A stretch of DNA of 64,000 nt from Bin80 sp965207565 (lineage in GTDB: Bacteria; Bacteroidota; Rhodothermia; Rhodothermales; Bin80): the NCBI GenBank assembly GCA_965207565.1, contig CBDBMQ010000031.1, positions 50,538 to 114,537 on the forward strand. Reading direction: 5' to 3'. The first letter of the stretch is position 1, and every line of letters begins with the position of its first letter. The position numbers and the translations under genes were made by a program. The notes beneath the pieces are model-generated. The model was given only the letters and a program-made list of their open reading frames with translations. It was not told the DNA's origin and did no database searches. Of this stretch, positions 32,634 through 42,003 are shown piece by piece.

Positions 32634-33956
32634 TCACTCCTTGAGCTCCCAGCCCGGCTCATATTCCCGCCCCCACATATTCATTGCCTCCTCATCATCC
32701 AAAATATGACCGTTCGCCGGATCACAGTGAAGTGTATGTCCAGTTTCCTGAGCAATATTGCCCAAGTGACACAGCAGTGTACTCTTGTGTCCCTCATCAA
32801 TGGGAGAATTCTGTGGAACTCCATCCCGAATGACTTGAAGCATATTTGCGATATGCCGATCAGTGAGCCCTCCACCGCCTCGAATATCCAACGTTGCCTC
32901 ACCTGTTATCCTTGATCGTTTCCATACCTCCCGGTTATCCTGATCGTAGACAGTATAGCCATCGCGGTCAATAATTACCGTTCCTTGTTCACCATGAATG
33001 GATGCACCCCGACCCCGACCCTCAACAGGATAAGGATTACAGCTTCGACCATCCCACGTAATGGTCTTGCCCCCCTCAAAGTCAAACGATGCAATTTGCG
33101 TATCATAAAATTCCCAATCGTCATCGTAGCGATGCCGTCCCCCGGAAGATGTAACTCTGATCGGATAATCAACACCGAGGGCCCAACGGCAGATATCAAT
33201 CTCGTGCGTCCCATTATTACAGATCTCGCCGGTCCCCCAGTGCCAGAACCAATGCCAGTTGTAATGAATCAAGTTGTCCCTGTACGGTACTCTTAGAGCG
33301 GGGCCCTGCCATAAGTCATAGTTCAGCCAACCGGGGATCTCAGCAGGTTGGCCTCGGCCAATGGGCCCGCGGCTGTTGGCATACCACGCCCGGCCATAAT
33401 AAGGACGCCCAATGATCCCTTGCCGGATCGCATCAATGACCTGCGCAGATTCTACGGAAGCACGCTGCTGATTCCCCATCTGCACAACGCGATTATAGCG
33501 CTCTTGGGCCCGCACCAGCATCTCCCCTTCCTCGGGATTATAGCTGCATGGCTTTTCCACATATACATGCTTGCCGGCTTGGAGCGCCATAATTGCGGCG
33601 GGGGCATGCCAGTGATCTGGTGCGGCAATGACAAGAATGTCTATATCCGGATTGTCCAGCACTTCACGCAGATCCACCACTCCAGTCGGGACACTGCCAC
33701 CATTGGCTTCGGTAACCTCTGGAATAGATCTTGCGATCGCACGCTCATCCACATCACAAATGTGCGTGACCTCACAACCCTCCGCCTTCGCAAATGAAGT
33801 GGCGAGTACTCCACCTCGGCTGTGAACTCCCATCACGGCAGCTGTAAGCCGGTTTGAAGGCGCGGCCAGACCTCGTGCAGCACCAAGGAGAGTCGCTCCG
33901 GCCACACCGGCAGAAGCGGTTTTTATAAATGTTCGGCGATTGGATAGTCTGGTCAT
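32634..33956 (-). CDS. Gfo/Idh/MocA-family oxidoreductase with TAT signal, copy 2
   Basis: 440 residues. Twin-arginine leader SNRRTFIKTASAGVAGATLLG. NAD-binding start LTAAVMGVHSRGG, IDILVIAAPDHWHAPAAIMA and AGKHVYVEKPCSYNPEEG with the conserved Lys of EKP. The C-terminal blocks (GTHEIDICRWALGVDYP, ITWDGRSCNPYP) are typical of the periplasmic group widespread in Planctomycetes and Bacteroidota that acts on sugars. It is followed 20 bases later by a second member of the family, only distantly similar, so both probably serve one carbohydrate pathway. Confidence 0.9.
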   Translation of the reverse strand: MTRLSNRRTFIKTASAGVAGATLLGAARGLAAPSNRLTAAVMGVHSRGGVLATSFAKAEGCEVTHICDVDERAIARSIPEVTEANGGSVPTGVVDLREVLDNPDIDILVIAAPDHWHAPAAIMALQAGKHVYVEKPCSYNPEEGEMLVRAQERYNRVVQMGNQQRASVESAQVIDAIRQGIIGRPYYGRAWYANSRGPIGRGQPAEIPGWLNYDLWQGPALRVPYRDNLIHYNWHWFWHWGTGEICNNGTHEIDICRWALGVDYPIRVTSSGGRHRYDDDWEFYDTQIASFDFEGGKTITWDGRSCNPYPVEGRGRGASIHGEQGTVIIDRDGYTVYDQDNREVWKRSRITGEATLDIRGGGGLTDRHIANMLQVIRDGVPQNSPIDEGHKSTLLCHLGNIAQETGHTLHCDPANGHILDDEEAMNMWGREYEPGWELKE

Positions 33957-34016
33957 GCGTCGTAATTGTTTAATTCAAAAACAATTTACAACGCAGGCCC
34001 ATACAAATCGAAATAA

Positions 34017-36329
34017 TTACCTACGAAAAAAGTATTGAACCTTGAAAAATATCTGGCGACTGCTCTGCCGAAAATACTTTTCAGCCCCCTGTGCGCGACT
34101 GAACTGATCAAAATCATGCGTTGACCCCACATGTAGTGCAGTGAACGCATTGATCTTGTAGGTTAATAATGGATCAATTTCCAGGGACTTCGAGAAGTCG
34201 CTGTATTGCACGATCGTGCGCAAGAAAAAGTAGCGACTGAACTGGTATTTCACCCGTGTACGTGCAATGTAGCCACTGAAAAAATCTTCGCCTGTCTCCT
34301 TATCTGAAAGCCGTGAGTAGGAGAATTGCGGTTGAATGGACATCCGTTGCGTCGGGCGCAGCGTCCCCCATGCACTGACTTCCAGGCTATTCCCAATTTC
34401 CGGTTCATCAAGAAAGCGGGCGATGGACTCCCCGACCCCTGCTTCTACTCCCAGACTGATCCTCTTGCTGAAATTGCTGAAAACCATCGCATTCAACCTG
34501 GTCATCCCATCAAACTGGGTACCCGCAAAACTCTCCTCCCGGTACCACCAGTTAATTTGAATATTCGTTTGCCGTTTAAGCTGGACGAATACCGCAGGGC
34601 GAAAGAAAAAGTTTTTTTGCAGGCCATCAAAATTCCAACTGGCACCCACCAACACATTCGGCCGAATCCGATCAACAAATCCCAGCACCTTTTCAGGATA
34701 GATCGTTACGCCCTGCCATAGGTACGCTGACTGGTCGTTATTCTGGCGGACGAAGCCATTGTCCGCCCGAAATGTTGGGCTCACTGCTTCATAACCCCCT
34801 TGGAATGACCAGTGTCGTGCTCCCCGATCAAGCTCAACCCTCGTAGCATACCCACTAAACGACTCACCATCCAATGCACCGGTGTATCCCTTCTTCCCAA
34901 ATGTAATGTCCCCCACATCCTTGCTCATTTCTTTATCCGTGGGCTCAACGCTGTTGCTGTACACGAATTGGCCACTGAGCGTATACTTTTGCAAAAACCT
35001 TGCAGCTGCATCAACACTGACGGTTGACCCTGATCCACCTTCATCCAATCTGCGATCAGTTACGAGTGCCCCAACGAAGGAATCATTATTGAAATTATGC
35101 CGCACCCGTAAGATATTGGAAACACTGCGCCCCCCTTCCAGCACACGGCTCTCCTCCTCAAAGGGCAATAGAAGCGGCGAGTTATTATCTCTTGCGCCGA
35201 TGTACGCCACATCCACAGACCCAAACCGTCCTGTCATCTTGGCTGCTCCAATCGGATCATTAATGGATCGAGTATAGACGGTTTGAATATCGGTGTCAAA
35301 CAGACCCGACCCTTCCTGGAAAAATGGACGCCGCTCCTGAAAGAATAGTGCAAATGTTGAATTCACATCAATCTGTGCCTCATCCGATTCGATCTGGCTG
35401 AAATCCGGGTTGACCGTGACATCCGCTGTGAGCTCAGACGTGATGCCATACTTGAGATTCAACGATGGTTCAAGGGTTATGCGATCATTCTTGAACCCGG
35501 AGGCGGGTACGCCCGCGTCCCGGAATGCACCGACTCCTCCTCCAGTTAGGGAAGGTAGAATTTCGAGGTTGCGACCGGCTCTTACGCCGCGGATCCCGTT
35601 GATCTCGCCAAGCTGGCAACTCATACACGGATCATCCTGGTCAATCGCGGCCCAGGAGTATTGATTCCTGCTCTCACGGGGTCGGGTAATCCAGAGTGTT
35701 GCTCCCCAGGTTTGTGCATCTATACTTGGAAAGCGTAGACTCTTGAACGGAATCGCCATCTCAACCTGGTACCCATTTTCGGTGATCTGGCCACTGGATC
35801 GAAACAGGATATCAAATCCATCATCCTCGTTATTCGGAGAAATAAACGAATCCGCCTGGATCCCAAGAGGATTTGCTGCGATGAAATACATGCCTTGGCC
35901 ATCACGATTCGGATCCAGTACAATTCCAGCATAATCGTCCTGCCAAATCTCATCACGGTCACTGAGATTGGCGCGAATCTGACTCGGATCATCTACGACA
36001 ATAATTCCCACATAGAGATAATCGTCATCGTACATGATCCTTCCACTCAATTCCACAGGCGGACGGCTCTGTTCATTCGGGAAAACTTCCGAGAAATTAC
36101 TGATCGGCACAATATCACTCCAGGCATCTTCATCCAATTGCCCGTCAACCCGTATTATTCCCTTTACTCTGGTAACGGTTAGAGTCGGTTTAAAGCTGGG
36201 GTGGAATCCTTCGGAGGATTTGACTTCAGTCTGACCGGTTTCGTATTCTGAATCTCCATTACGGGATTGAGCCTGAGTGAGGGACACTAGGCAGCTACAC
36301 AATGCGGCACCTACGAATAATCGAAGCAT
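34017..36329 (-). CDS. DUF5916 outer-membrane protein with N-terminal CBM9-like domain
   Basis: 770 residues. A signal peptide (LFVGAALCSCLVSLTQAQ) is followed by a carbohydrate-binding-module-9-like domain (about residues 55-235; VDGQLDEDAWSDI, YDDDYLYVGIIVVDDP, GYQVEMAIPFKSLRF). After that comes a long C-terminal beta-barrel region characteristic of DUF5916 (ELTADVTVNPDFSQIESDEAQ, FQERRPFFQEGSGLF, TRSINDPIGAAKMTGR), ending in a strand FFKVQYFFRR with terminal aromatic/basic residues. It is expected in the outer membrane. Ligand and role are not established; the CBM9-like part suggests sugar handling, in keeping with the neighbouring oxidoreductases. Confidence 0.88.
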   Translation of the reverse strand: MLRLFVGAALCSCLVSLTQAQSRNGDSEYETGQTEVKSSEGFHPSFKPTLTVTRVKGIIRVDGQLDEDAWSDIVPISNFSEVFPNEQSRPPVELSGRIMYDDDYLYVGIIVVDDPSQIRANLSDRDEIWQDDYAGIVLDPNRDGQGMYFIAANPLGIQADSFISPNNEDDGFDILFRSSGQITENGYQVEMAIPFKSLRFPSIDAQTWGATLWITRPRESRNQYSWAAIDQDDPCMSCQLGEINGIRGVRAGRNLEILPSLTGGGVGAFRDAGVPASGFKNDRITLEPSLNLKYGITSELTADVTVNPDFSQIESDEAQIDVNSTFALFFQERRPFFQEGSGLFDTDIQTVYTRSINDPIGAAKMTGRFGSVDVAYIGARDNNSPLLLPFEEESRVLEGGRSVSNILRVRHNFNNDSFVGALVTDRRLDEGGSGSTVSVDAAARFLQKYTLSGQFVYSNSVEPTDKEMSKDVGDITFGKKGYTGALDGESFSGYATRVELDRGARHWSFQGGYEAVSPTFRADNGFVRQNNDQSAYLWQGVTIYPEKVLGFVDRIRPNVLVGASWNFDGLQKNFFFRPAVFVQLKRQTNIQINWWYREESFAGTQFDGMTRLNAMVFSNFSKRISLGVEAGVGESIARFLDEPEIGNSLEVSAWGTLRPTQRMSIQPQFSYSRLSDKETGEDFFSGYIARTRVKYQFSRYFFLRTIVQYSDFSKSLEIDPLLTYKINAFTALHVGSTHDFDQFSRAQGAEKYFRQSSRQIFFKVQYFFRR

Positions 36330-36468
36330 AAATCAGATGGTTTGATCGTGAATATTATGCTTTTGTATTCCCAGGTATACAACAGCGTCTGCCCACATTA
36401 CGAAAGCATTTGCCGTATTGTTACGGAAGATTCTCATTTTCTACGGTCCAGATAGATCCAGAAAAATC

Positions 36469-37290
36469 ATGTTTGAAGATCAGGTTGTCTTAATTACAGG
36501 AGCTGCAAATGGGATTGGGCTCGCTGCTGCCCAACAGTTTGCCACCATGGGAGCGCGGGTATTCATCAATGATCTGGATGCAGATGCATGCACATCTGCC
36601 GCACGTTCCATCCGGGAAGCTGGAAATACCGCACGGCCTTTACCCGGCGATGTAACGGATCCAAAAACTCCTGAACTACTGATCCAACAGGTGCTTGACC
36701 AATGCGGGCATCTCAATATTCTGGTGAATAACGCCGGGTTTACCTGGGACGGGATGCTGCATAAGATGACCGACGAGCAGTGGCACCAAATTCAGGAGAT
36801 TCACACGATGGCTCCCTTTCGTTTAACCCGTGCAATTGCACAAATATGGCGCCCCTTGGCGAAAGAAGAGATTATAACCGGTCACTCTCATCCCCATCGA
36901 TGTATTGTCAATGTGTCGTCAACCTCTGGACTGCATGGCAACATCGGACAGATCAACTATGCCACAGCCAAGATGGGCGTGATCGGCATGACAAAAACCA
37001 TCGCCCGGGAATGGGGCATGTTTGGCATCCGATGCAACGCGGTTGCTTTCGGGTTCATTGATACGAGGCTGACGCGTCCCCTAGATGAAGGACACACGCT
37101 CTCAATTGGAGGAGAAGAGATTGCACTCGGGATCCCCCAAAAAGTGAGAGATGCCTCCTTTGCTGCGGTCCCCATGGGGAGGCCGGGGACGGCAGATGAA
37201 GCCGCCGCTGGCATTGTTCTTATGGCATCACCACTCGCCAGCTACATCACTGGACATACGCTGGAAGTGACGGGCGGACTCGGAATCTGA
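36469..37290 (+). CDS. Short-chain dehydrogenase/reductase (FabG-like)
   Basis: 273 residues from the ATG at 36469; an in-frame TTG at 36418 would add 17 residues before the normal SDR start. Motifs: LITGAANGIGLAAA (TGxxxGxG cofactor site), LNILVNNAGFTWDG (NNAG), RCIVNVSSTSGLHG (Ser) and QINYATAKMGVIGMTK (Tyr-x3-Lys active site), ending ITGHTLEVTGGLGI. It probably uses NAD(P)H on a 3-oxoacyl or similar substrate. It is transcribed alone, divergent from the DUF5916 gene, with a candidate terminator after it. Confidence 0.88.
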   Translation: MFEDQVVLITGAANGIGLAAAQQFATMGARVFINDLDADACTSAARSIREAGNTARPLPGDVTDPKTPELLIQQVLDQCGHLNILVNNAGFTWDGMLHKMTDEQWHQIQEIHTMAPFRLTRAIAQIWRPLAKEEIITGHSHPHRCIVNVSSTSGLHGNIGQINYATAKMGVIGMTKTIAREWGMFGIRCNAVAFGFIDTRLTRPLDEGHTLSIGGEEIALGIPQKVRDASFAAVPMGRPGTADEAAAGIVLMASPLASYITGHTLEVTGGLGI

Positions 37291-37594
37291 TTCTCTGAAT
37301 ACACCCAGAGGAATCCCCGAGCTATCAGACAATAGTAACAAAATCGTACTCGTTTATGGGATCCCAGTCCATGTCCCCCGGCAGCATCTTATTTCGTCGG
37401 GACTTTTTTTGAAATCCTTGCTGCGATAAAGCTTGAAATTCACCCTTCCGTTTCATTCAACATAACACGGGATGGTCAGCGGGTACCCCAAATTCGACCG
37501 GCAGATCCCTCTGGGGTGCAATTAGATCTTTTTGACTGCTTGAAATAACACAGCCTTGCGCACCAACCACGACAAAACCTTCCCGGTGAACCAC
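37291..37594. other. 304-bp convergent intergenic region
   Basis: Separates the SDR gene (plus) from the DsbA-like gene (minus). Apart from the terminator-like hairpin at 37373-37410, I see no gene or repeat here. Confidence 0.5.
37373..37410 (+). terminator. Candidate rho-independent terminator after the SDR gene
   Basis: GTCCC at 37373-37377 can pair with GGGAC at 37399-37403, with two further inner CG pairs, followed directly by seven T (37404-37410). The stem is short and the loop long, so confidence is moderate. Confidence 0.4.
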
Positions 37595-38497
37595 CTATAG
37601 ATCCGCTGTGATCCTGGCAATCAAGTCATCAAAGGCTTCCACAGGCTGAGATCCTTTCAGGGGGAATCCATTGATAAAGAAAGCCGGTGTCCCTGACAAG
37701 CCAAAACGTTCTGCCGTTGCACTCGAAATATCCACCTGAAGCAATACGCCTTGATTCGCTGCCGAGGATTCATCGGCAGCACAAATCTGCCAAGCATCAA
37801 GATCAATGTCGATTTCCTGTAACCAGGAGCGAGCCTGTTGCAGCATTGACTCACTTGAAATATTGCTCTGCAGCTTAAAGAAGTTGTCGTGCAGCACCCA
37901 AAAAGCGGCCTCACTCTGCCTTGCAGCACAATCCGCTGCTACCGCCGCAGGCTTTGCCCAATCATGCATACCCAGTGGGTAATGCAAGTACACAAAACGA
38001 ATCTCCTCGGGATACTTATTCAAGAGCTCTTCAACAACCGTGCTGGCCCGCGCGCAGTAGGGGCATTGAAAATCACTGAATTCATAAATCGTGATGGGGG
38101 CATCCGATGGCCCCCGACTCGGTTTACCTTCTGCAAACCGACGTAATGCATCATGAGACTCGGCAGCGATCAGCCTTTCCTGCATTGCCTGCTCAGCAAG
38201 TTTCTCGGCTATTTCTGCCTCTGTCAAGCTCACATCAATTGGACTCGTCGTAAGAAGAATAAGATGCCCTTGTTCTTCGGAAAGCAAAAATTGAAGTGTC
38301 TGTTGTCCATTGATCGTAAGCGAACCCTGCTTGAGACCACTATAAAGACTGGGCTCCAACTCCCCAATCATGAGTTCAGCCGCCTCCAGATCAGGGATGC
38401 GGAACCGCAAGTTCGCCAGAAGTTGCTCTTGATCAAATCCCTGCGCAGTGACAGAGCATACAACCAAGAAGTTGATCAAAAGTAGAGTCCACCGCAT
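37595..38497 (-). CDS. Exported DsbA-family thiol:disulfide oxidoreductase
   Basis: 300 residues with a signal peptide (LLLINFLVVCSVTAQG). An N-terminal region of about 115 residues has no clear homology (similar to the dimerisation part of DsbC/G-like proteins in position only). The thioredoxin-like DsbA domain follows, with active site FSDFQCPYCARA (Cys145-Pro-Tyr-Cys148), the helical insert, and the cis-proline loop SGTPAFFINGFPL. It would make or shuffle disulfides in exported proteins. Length and CPYC resemble the DSBA/KE family of 'Na+/H+ antiporter-type' DsbA proteins. Likely clients include the cysteine-bearing secreted proteins encoded nearby. Confidence 0.88.
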   Translation of the reverse strand: MRWTLLLINFLVVCSVTAQGFDQEQLLANLRFRIPDLEAAELMIGELEPSLYSGLKQGSLTINGQQTLQFLLSEEQGHLILLTTSPIDVSLTEAEIAEKLAEQAMQERLIAAESHDALRRFAEGKPSRGPSDAPITIYEFSDFQCPYCARASTVVEELLNKYPEEIRFVYLHYPLGMHDWAKPAAVAADCAARQSEAAFWVLHDNFFKLQSNISSESMLQQARSWLQEIDIDLDAWQICAADESSAANQGVLLQVDISSATAERFGLSGTPAFFINGFPLKGSQPVEAFDDLIARITADL

Positions 38498-38814
38498 AGT
38501 AAGCCCATTAAGATCAACGGCAAACGATGAGTTTCATCAAATGTTGCTAACAGCGGGTCCTGAAGCGGGCAAGGGTATGCGCATACAAAGAAATTGGTCC
38601 GTCTGACCGCTACTTGTCGATCAGGCTTCATTGCCGCTTTGCATCGCAAAATCCACGAGTCAAATCCCTGGGATCAACCTATTTTGCCCCCTACTGCCAA
38701 AGCATTTACACACTATCGGGACAGCAACAGGGACTACTCCTGACGCGACCACGCCGTGATAGAATTTGACCGCCGCTCAACAAATACCTGGATCATGCCC
38801 CTCATCGGAGCCCT
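38498..38814. other. 317-bp intergenic region upstream of the DsbA-like gene
   Basis: Holds the 3' flank of the subtilase gene and presumably the DsbA-gene promoter. I find no open frame, repeat or strong hairpin. Confidence 0.45.
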
Positions 38815-41607
38815 TTACCGGATTCGCACAAAACGTCCAACCTGCACGGAACGTTCTATGGGCGAATCTGCAATCACACGGTAAAGATAGAGCCCTGCTG
38901 GCAGAGTCGCACCATTCAACTCGATACTCTTTGACCAACCGGCCATCATATCACTCTCAGGGACGCTCAGAACATGTCTTCCGATTACATCGATCACTTC
39001 GACCCGAACACGAGCCTGCCAGGGAAGGTCAAACGTCAACTGCGTAGTTTCCTGAAAGGGGTTGGGGTAATTGCCATGAATTGTAAATTTTTCTGGTAAA
39101 GATGCCCCCCCATTCGTTTCTTCTATTGCCACGGTGATACAGGTTGGGCCAAATACAGCGCCAACATTCTGCAGCCACTCCTGGAATTCATCATCCTGGG
39201 GTGCGCAGAGTTCTTGTCCTTCAAATGCAAGGGATTCAAGGTTATTCAACTGCATCAAACTTCTGGGGAGACTTCCTGTCAAAGCATTATTTGACAGATC
39301 CAAGGCTATTAATCTTGAGAGCTGTCCCAGTTCTGTCGGAACCGTCCCGACAAGCTGATTATCGCGCAACGACAATACTTGCAGATCCGAAATCTGTCCC
39401 AGTTCTGGCGGGATTGATCCAGATAATTCATTCAGCTCGATAAGAAACACGCTTAATTTCGAGAGTTGTCCTAGCTCTGGCGGGATTGATCCAGTCATTA
39501 AATTATGTGACAAAATCAACGTCTCCAGTTCCATGAGCTGCCCCAACTCTTGGGGAATCGGGCCAGAAAGCTGGTTTTGCGGTAACCATAAATTCCGTAA
39601 GCCCTCGACTTTGCCCAATTCTGGTGGAATTACCCCCGTAAGGTTATTCGCGAGCAAAAGGATTTCGACCCAACCTTGAGTGACTTGCACCCCGAACCAC
39701 CCGTTTAATTCCTCGACTGTGGGGGTGGCCGTAATATCCCAACCCGAATTGTCCAGCCAGTTATCGCCGTCCGTAGACTGATACAGAGCACGGAGTGCCT
39801 CCGTTAGACCCGCCAGATTAGGCTGTCTGAAGAAATTCAACACATCCGGCTCATCCGTAAAGGAACCGTCGCGAATATGAACAGAGAAATGGATTGCGCG
39901 ATTCAGAATAACATTATCAGCAACCGAAAACCGGAATGTCACCATCGTAGACTCTCCAGTCTCCAATACCCCTATTGATTGCTCCGCACCAAGTAGGGTG
40001 ATATAAGGATAGGATTCGAGAGGTATCAATTTTACCGCTAGTTGCTCGGTAGCAGCCAGGTAATTGATAAAGGTCACATTGACCGTGACCTCATCCCCAG
40101 GATCAATCTGCTGATTTCCGTCGCTATTCTCCCATGACCAATTTTTGACGCGTACAGCCGGAACCGTTACCGCCCGCAAACTGGCCTCGGCATCGACGAG
40201 TCCTCCATTCAACTGCCCCACATACATAGGCGAGGAGTTGTCCATATCTATATTCTCGGCCGAAAGCCGCAACTGTTCCCGAAGTTCATCCGGTGATATG
40301 TCGGGAAAGCGAGTCTTTACCAGCGCCGCAATGCCACTGACCAATGGAGATGAGAATGATGTACCTGATATAATAGAACACTCGTCACCAGGAAAGCACT
40401 CGTTATTATTAGCGTACTCGTCATTAGGCAATGTCGTATTGATGTTTACACCAGGAGCATATATGTCGACCGACCTTCCATAATTCGAAAATTCCGCAAG
40501 TTGCCGTGAGTCTCGTTCAGTTGCACCAACCGAAAGCACCCGAGGATGCGCATCTGGATAGCTCGGATAGAAATCATTATTTGAGGACTCATTGCCTGCT
40601 GCTGCCACGACCAAAGATCCCATGTCTGTGGCAAGGTCCAGTGTCTGGGAGATCATGCGTAGCTCCTCATCTCCAAGAAATCCACCCCAACTTGTATTTA
40701 TGATATCGGCATCATTGGCAGCCGCATACAGGATGCCGGCAAAACCATCACAAACCTCCTCCTCTATGCAGAATGTATTTATGTGCATCAGCTTTGCATT
40801 CCAAGCCGCACCCGCAACCCCTACACCATTATCAGTTACGGCGCTCGCAGTACCTGCAACAGCCGTCCCGTGACCTGTTATTTCCGGCCACATAGGATCC
40901 GGCGTAGGATCATTGTTCGTCTCATCCCCATTGTTAGAATTCCTCCCGTGCACATCATCAATGAAACCATTATCATCATCGTCTATCCCGTTATCTGGAA
41001 TCTCGTCCTCATTGATCCACACATTCCCTAACAGATCCTCGTGATCCCAATCTCCACCAGTATCTACAATCGCAATCACGATCGGCTTTGAAGCATCTTC
41101 TGCCTTGACTAGGTCCCAGGCTTCCGGCAAACGAACGAGGCCTAGATACGACTGCTGCTGTTCGTACTGAGGATCATTGGGCTCGTCCTGGGGCACCGAT
41201 CCATATCTACGGGTAACCAACACCGGCTCGGCATACACTACCCCAGATTCCGACGAAAAATCCCGAGAAACCTGCTCTGGATCTGTCTGCAGCCCATAGC
41301 GAACATAGTAGGTGCGACGAAGAGCATCCAGGTTCTCAGCCGTCTTCGGAGTAGGCTCCACATAATCCAAAAATGGATACACACGCTCAATCCTGTACAC
41401 ATCATACCTCTCTGCCGCACGATCAAAGCCCGACAATAGGTTTGTTTTCGCCGACCCCTCCCCGATCATAATACCCGACTCAAACTGCACAACTACAACC
41501 TGGTCCTTGAACTCAGGCACTGGCTCCTGCGCAGCAGCCAAGTGCGAAAATCCAGCAAAAAACAGAATAAACAAGAAGATTGGGTTGAATTTCTTACTTG
41601 GTAGCAT
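38815..41607 (-). CDS. Secreted subtilisin-like (S8) protease with LRR repeats and T9SS sorting domain
   Basis: 930 residues. Signal peptide (FLFILFFAGFSHLAAAQ), an N-terminal propeptide-like region to about 140, then an S8 domain: Asp182 (AIVDTGGDWDHED), His246 (GHGTAVAGTAS), oxyanion Asn339 (AAAGNESS) and Ser417 (SGTSFSSPLVSG). An acidic, probably Ca-binding block DDDDNGFIDDVHGRN lies between the first two. A beta domain follows (about 465-600). Then come six or so plant-type leucine-rich repeats (for example LTGSIPPELGQLSKLS and LSGSIPPELGQISDLQ). Last is a type-A T9SS C-terminal sorting domain starting near 848 (GNYPNPFQETTQL), so it should be exported by the type IX system and surface-attached or released. 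Confidence 0.92.
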   Translation of the reverse strand: MLPSKKFNPIFLFILFFAGFSHLAAAQEPVPEFKDQVVVVQFESGIMIGEGSAKTNLLSGFDRAAERYDVYRIERVYPFLDYVEPTPKTAENLDALRRTYYVRYGLQTDPEQVSRDFSSESGVVYAEPVLVTRRYGSVPQDEPNDPQYEQQQSYLGLVRLPEAWDLVKAEDASKPIVIAIVDTGGDWDHEDLLGNVWINEDEIPDNGIDDDDNGFIDDVHGRNSNNGDETNNDPTPDPMWPEITGHGTAVAGTASAVTDNGVGVAGAAWNAKLMHINTFCIEEEVCDGFAGILYAAANDADIINTSWGGFLGDEELRMISQTLDLATDMGSLVVAAAGNESSNNDFYPSYPDAHPRVLSVGATERDSRQLAEFSNYGRSVDIYAPGVNINTTLPNDEYANNNECFPGDECSIISGTSFSSPLVSGIAALVKTRFPDISPDELREQLRLSAENIDMDNSSPMYVGQLNGGLVDAEASLRAVTVPAVRVKNWSWENSDGNQQIDPGDEVTVNVTFINYLAATEQLAVKLIPLESYPYITLLGAEQSIGVLETGESTMVTFRFSVADNVILNRAIHFSVHIRDGSFTDEPDVLNFFRQPNLAGLTEALRALYQSTDGDNWLDNSGWDITATPTVEELNGWFGVQVTQGWVEILLLANNLTGVIPPELGKVEGLRNLWLPQNQLSGPIPQELGQLMELETLILSHNLMTGSIPPELGQLSKLSVFLIELNELSGSIPPELGQISDLQVLSLRDNQLVGTVPTELGQLSRLIALDLSNNALTGSLPRSLMQLNNLESLAFEGQELCAPQDDEFQEWLQNVGAVFGPTCITVAIEETNGGASLPEKFTIHGNYPNPFQETTQLTFDLPWQARVRVEVIDVIGRHVLSVPESDMMAGWSKSIELNGATLPAGLYLYRVIADSPIERSVQVGRFVRIR

Positions 41608-42003
41608 GACTTAGAAGATGATTGGTTTATGAAGGTAACGGTTGTACTATCACGACGAACATTATCGCCCAAGCTGAACCCGTTTGTTTCCAACGAACTG
41701 TGCTGACTTCTGACTATATAGACGTTGCCGAGGAACGAAAGGTAACAACAACAAGCTTAGGCCTGTTTGCTTCCAACGGACTGCGTCAACCGTTCGAGTT
41801 CACGGCGAATCACACCCTGTTCTCCAGGCTTCCATCAACCTGATTCTGCACTTGCAGAATTGATACCTCTTCAGGAAGAATTGTTTCCAACGGGTTTTGA
41901 GTTCCTGACGAGATCCCGCTAAAGTAGGCCGGTGTAGAAATTAAATCGGATTGTAAAGGCTCCGATTGGTTCATCACACCATCAATACCGTCTCAGGTGT
42001 ACA
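41608..42003. other. 396-bp intergenic region with short repeats
   Basis: Upstream of the subtilase gene. Contains three copies of TTCCAACG in the same orientation (near 41688, 41771 and 41887) in similar but diverging contexts, and an 8-bp inverted repeat ATTCTGCA/TGCAGAAT at 41843-41860. A 54-codon minus-strand frame spans part of it. It may be decayed coding DNA. Confidence 0.4.
41810..41974 (-). CDS. Short open frame downstream of the phosphomannomutase-like gene (54 aa)
   Basis: ATG at 41974 (29 bases after the upstream gene's stop) to TGA at 41810. The product opens MNQSEPLQSDLISTPAYF and has a polar, plausible composition (NPLETILPEEVSILQVQ). In the two other TTCCAACG repeats of this region the same frame logic gives LEAN- and LETN-like remnants. 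No family recognised; may be a real small gene or a fragment. Confidence 0.25.
   Translation of the reverse strand: MNQSEPLQSDLISTPAYFSGISSGTQNPLETILPEEVSILQVQNQVDGSLENRV

Noticed and set aside
41680..41900. Three TTCCAACG repeats as a CRISPR-like array
   Set aside because: The repeats are too short, unequally spaced (about 83 and 116 bases) and the surrounding sequence is not conserved; no cas genes are present.
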